NCBI GenBank assembly: GCA_014805025.1
Contig: JAAUYR010000048.1
Location: 1-32,107 of the forward strand
DNA: 32,107 nucleotides
Direction of reading: 5' to 3'
DNA from: Clostridia bacterium
GTDB taxonomy: Bacteria; Bacillota; Clostridia; Christensenellales; Borkfalkiaceae
Made by a program: the position numbers and the translations under genes. Positions 31,119-32,107 of this stretch are shown here, in pieces (positions within the stretch are counted from its first letter, which is position 1; every line of letters begins with the position of its first letter). The notes beneath the pieces were generated by a model. The model had not been told where the DNA came from. It saw only the letters and a list, made by a program, of their open reading frames with translations, and did no database searches.

Positions 31119-31168
31119 CGGCTTCGGTTTAAACCAACAAAAAAACTTAAAAAATTATTAATTTTTAA

Positions 31169-31197
31169 TTGTCTTTTTATTAAATTTAATATATAAT
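31169..31197 (+). promoter_or_regulatory. Sigma-A type promoter of tuf
   Basis: TTGTCT (31169-31174), a 17-base spacer and a perfect TATAAT (31192-31197) in the fusA-tuf gap. This gives tuf its own transcript beside any read-through, with a leader of about 110 bases. Confidence 0.7.
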
Positions 31198-31238
31198 AAA
31201 GGCAACGCGTGAGAAAACGCACAAAAAGCAGCAAAGTT

Positions 31239-31285
31239 AATGATAGATAGCTGCGACGTCGCAAGACGGAAGTTATCATTTTTAT
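31239..31285 (+). terminator. Possible attenuator hairpin in the tuf leader
   Basis: AATGATA (31239-31245) pairs with TATCATT (31274-31280), enclosing a GCGACGTCGC palindrome (31253-31262), and runs into TTTTTAT. The outer stem is AT-rich and moderate, so partial termination at most. Confidence 0.4.
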
Positions 31286-31313
31286 AAAAAAATTTTTATA
31301 GGAGAAACTAAAA

Positions 31314-32107
31314 ATGGCAAAGGCTAAGTACGACAACAGCAAGCCCCACGTTAACATCGGCACAATCGGCCACGTTGACCACGGCAAGACCACTCTGACC
31401 GCAGCTATCACTATGGTAATGGCTTGCAAGGGTCAGGCAGAAAAAATGAAATACGACGAGATTGATAAAGCTCCCGAAGAGAAGGCTCGTGGTATAACAA
31501 TTAACACGGCACACGTTGAATATCAGACGGACAGCCGTCACTACGCACACGTTGACTGCCCGGGACACGCAGACTACGTTAAGAACATGATTACGGGCGC
31601 TGCTCAGATGGACGGCGCTATCCTCGTAGTTGCAGCGACCGACGGTCCCATGCCTCAGACCAAGGAGCACATCCTCCTTGCTCGTCAGGTAGGCGTTCCT
31701 TACATCGTTGTATTCCTTAACAAGACCGACCAGATGGACGACCCCGAACTTCTTGAACTCGTTGAAATGGAAGTTACGGATACTCTTGAAAGCTACGGCT
31801 TCAAGGGCTGCCCCATCATCAAGGGCTCGGCTCTGAAAGCTTTGGAAAAGGCTTCTTCCGGCGCTCCCGATGCAGAAGTTCTTGCAGCTCCCGAGTGCAA
31901 GCCCATTCTCGAACTTATGGATACTATCGATAAGTTCATCCCCACTCCCGAGAGAGATACCGCAAAACCCTTCCTTCTTCCCGTCGAGGACGTATTCACT
32001 ATCTCCGGCCGCGGCACTGTTGCTACGGGTAGAGTAGAGAGAGGTACCGCACACGTTGGCGACCCTACCGAAATCGTAGGACTTATCGAGAAGCCCGTTG
32101 CTACGAC
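31314..32107 (+). CDS. tuf: Translation elongation factor Tu, 3' end outside the window
   Basis: The first 264 residues of EF-Tu, the GTPase that delivers aminoacyl-tRNA to the ribosome; the frame is open to the right edge. Motifs: G1 GHVDHGKTT (residues 18-26), G2 [10 protein letters not shown]3 DCPGHADY, G4 NKTD (usually NKCD), G5 GSALKAL. Domain 2 begins near [21 protein letters not shown]. After G5 there is an extra stretch of about 10 residues ([18 protein letters not shown] region) compared with Bacillus EF-Tu. The ATG has a TAGGAG site. It stands after fusA as usual, but with a separate promoter. Confidence 0.97.
   Translation, partial: MAKAKYDNSKPHVNIGTIGHVDHGKTTLTAAITMVMACKGQAEKMKYDEIDKAPEEKARGITINTAHVEYQTDSRHYAHVDCPGHADYVKNMITGAAQMDGAILVVAATDGPMPQTKEHILLARQVGVPYIVVFLNKTDQMDDPELLELVEMEVTDTLESYGFKGCPIIKGSALKALEKASSGAPDAEVLAAPECKPILELMDTIDKFIPTPERDTAKPFLLPVEDVFTISGRGTVATGRVERGTAHVGDPTEIVGLIEKPVAT

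Noticed and set aside
31308-32054. 248-codon minus-strand open frame opposite tuf
   Set aside because: Shadow of EF-Tu, which is unmistakable on the plus strand.
1-32107. CRISPR array, tRNA or rRNA genes, transposase or phage genes
   Set aside because: No regularly spaced repeats, no cloverleaf with conserved T-arm (GGTTCGA) in the gaps, and no integrase or transposase motifs in the frames inspected.

Overview
The window reads as chromosomal core DNA from a spore-forming, Gram-positive member of the Clostridia (Firmicutes). Three things support this: the gene order matches the Bacillus/Clostridium yloC-gmk-rpoZ-priA-def-fmt-rsmB-rlmN-rpe-spoVM-rpmB-yloU-yloV-recG block followed by the str operon (rpsL-rpsG-fusA-tuf); there are sporulation genes (a SpoIIQ-like LytM protein and a 22-residue SpoVM peptide); and Shine-Dalgarno sites and sigma-A type promoters are strong. 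A gut Clostridia lineage such as Christensenellales is plausible, but that is a guess from style, not from a marker comparison. No phage, IS transposase, CRISPR array, tRNA or rRNA was found.

Left part (1-9.8 kb). The window opens inside a sugar-type ABC transporter ATPase with a very long C-terminal extension. A separate unit follows, with a DUF1189-like membrane protein and galactokinase. An FMN riboswitch with its own consensus promoter and terminator controls a RibU-type riboflavin transporter. On the minus strand lies a complete mini-operon of two unannotated peptides (48 and 31 aa), each with a strong ribosome site, under a good promoter and ended by a hairpin. Further minus-strand units are a SpoIIQ-like operon, corA-fmdB with a structured leader, and a lipoprotein M1 peptidase.

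Middle part (9.9-25.8 kb). After a divergent nitrilase-like gene, one promoter at about 10.6 kb appears to drive a tightly overlapped housekeeping operon: yicC, gmk, rpoZ, priA, def, fmt, rsmB, rlmN and rpe. It joins RNA turnover, nucleotide supply, RNA polymerase, replication restart, N-terminal formyl-Met handling, and rRNA/tRNA modification. Several genes usual in this block in Bacillus (remA, coaBC, prpC, prkC, rsgA, thiN) are missing at their expected places. Next come spoVM, an M19 dipeptidase, a BspA-type leucine-rich lipoprotein, rpmB (opposite strand, as in Bacillus), yloU, fakA and recG.

Right part (25.8-32.1 kb). A less familiar lipoprotein precedes the str operon. The str promoter overlaps a terminator hairpin that should stop upstream read-through only. 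Between rpsL and rpsG sits an unusual 409-base insert with a palindromic dispersed-type element. tuf has its own promoter and leader hairpin and runs off the right edge.
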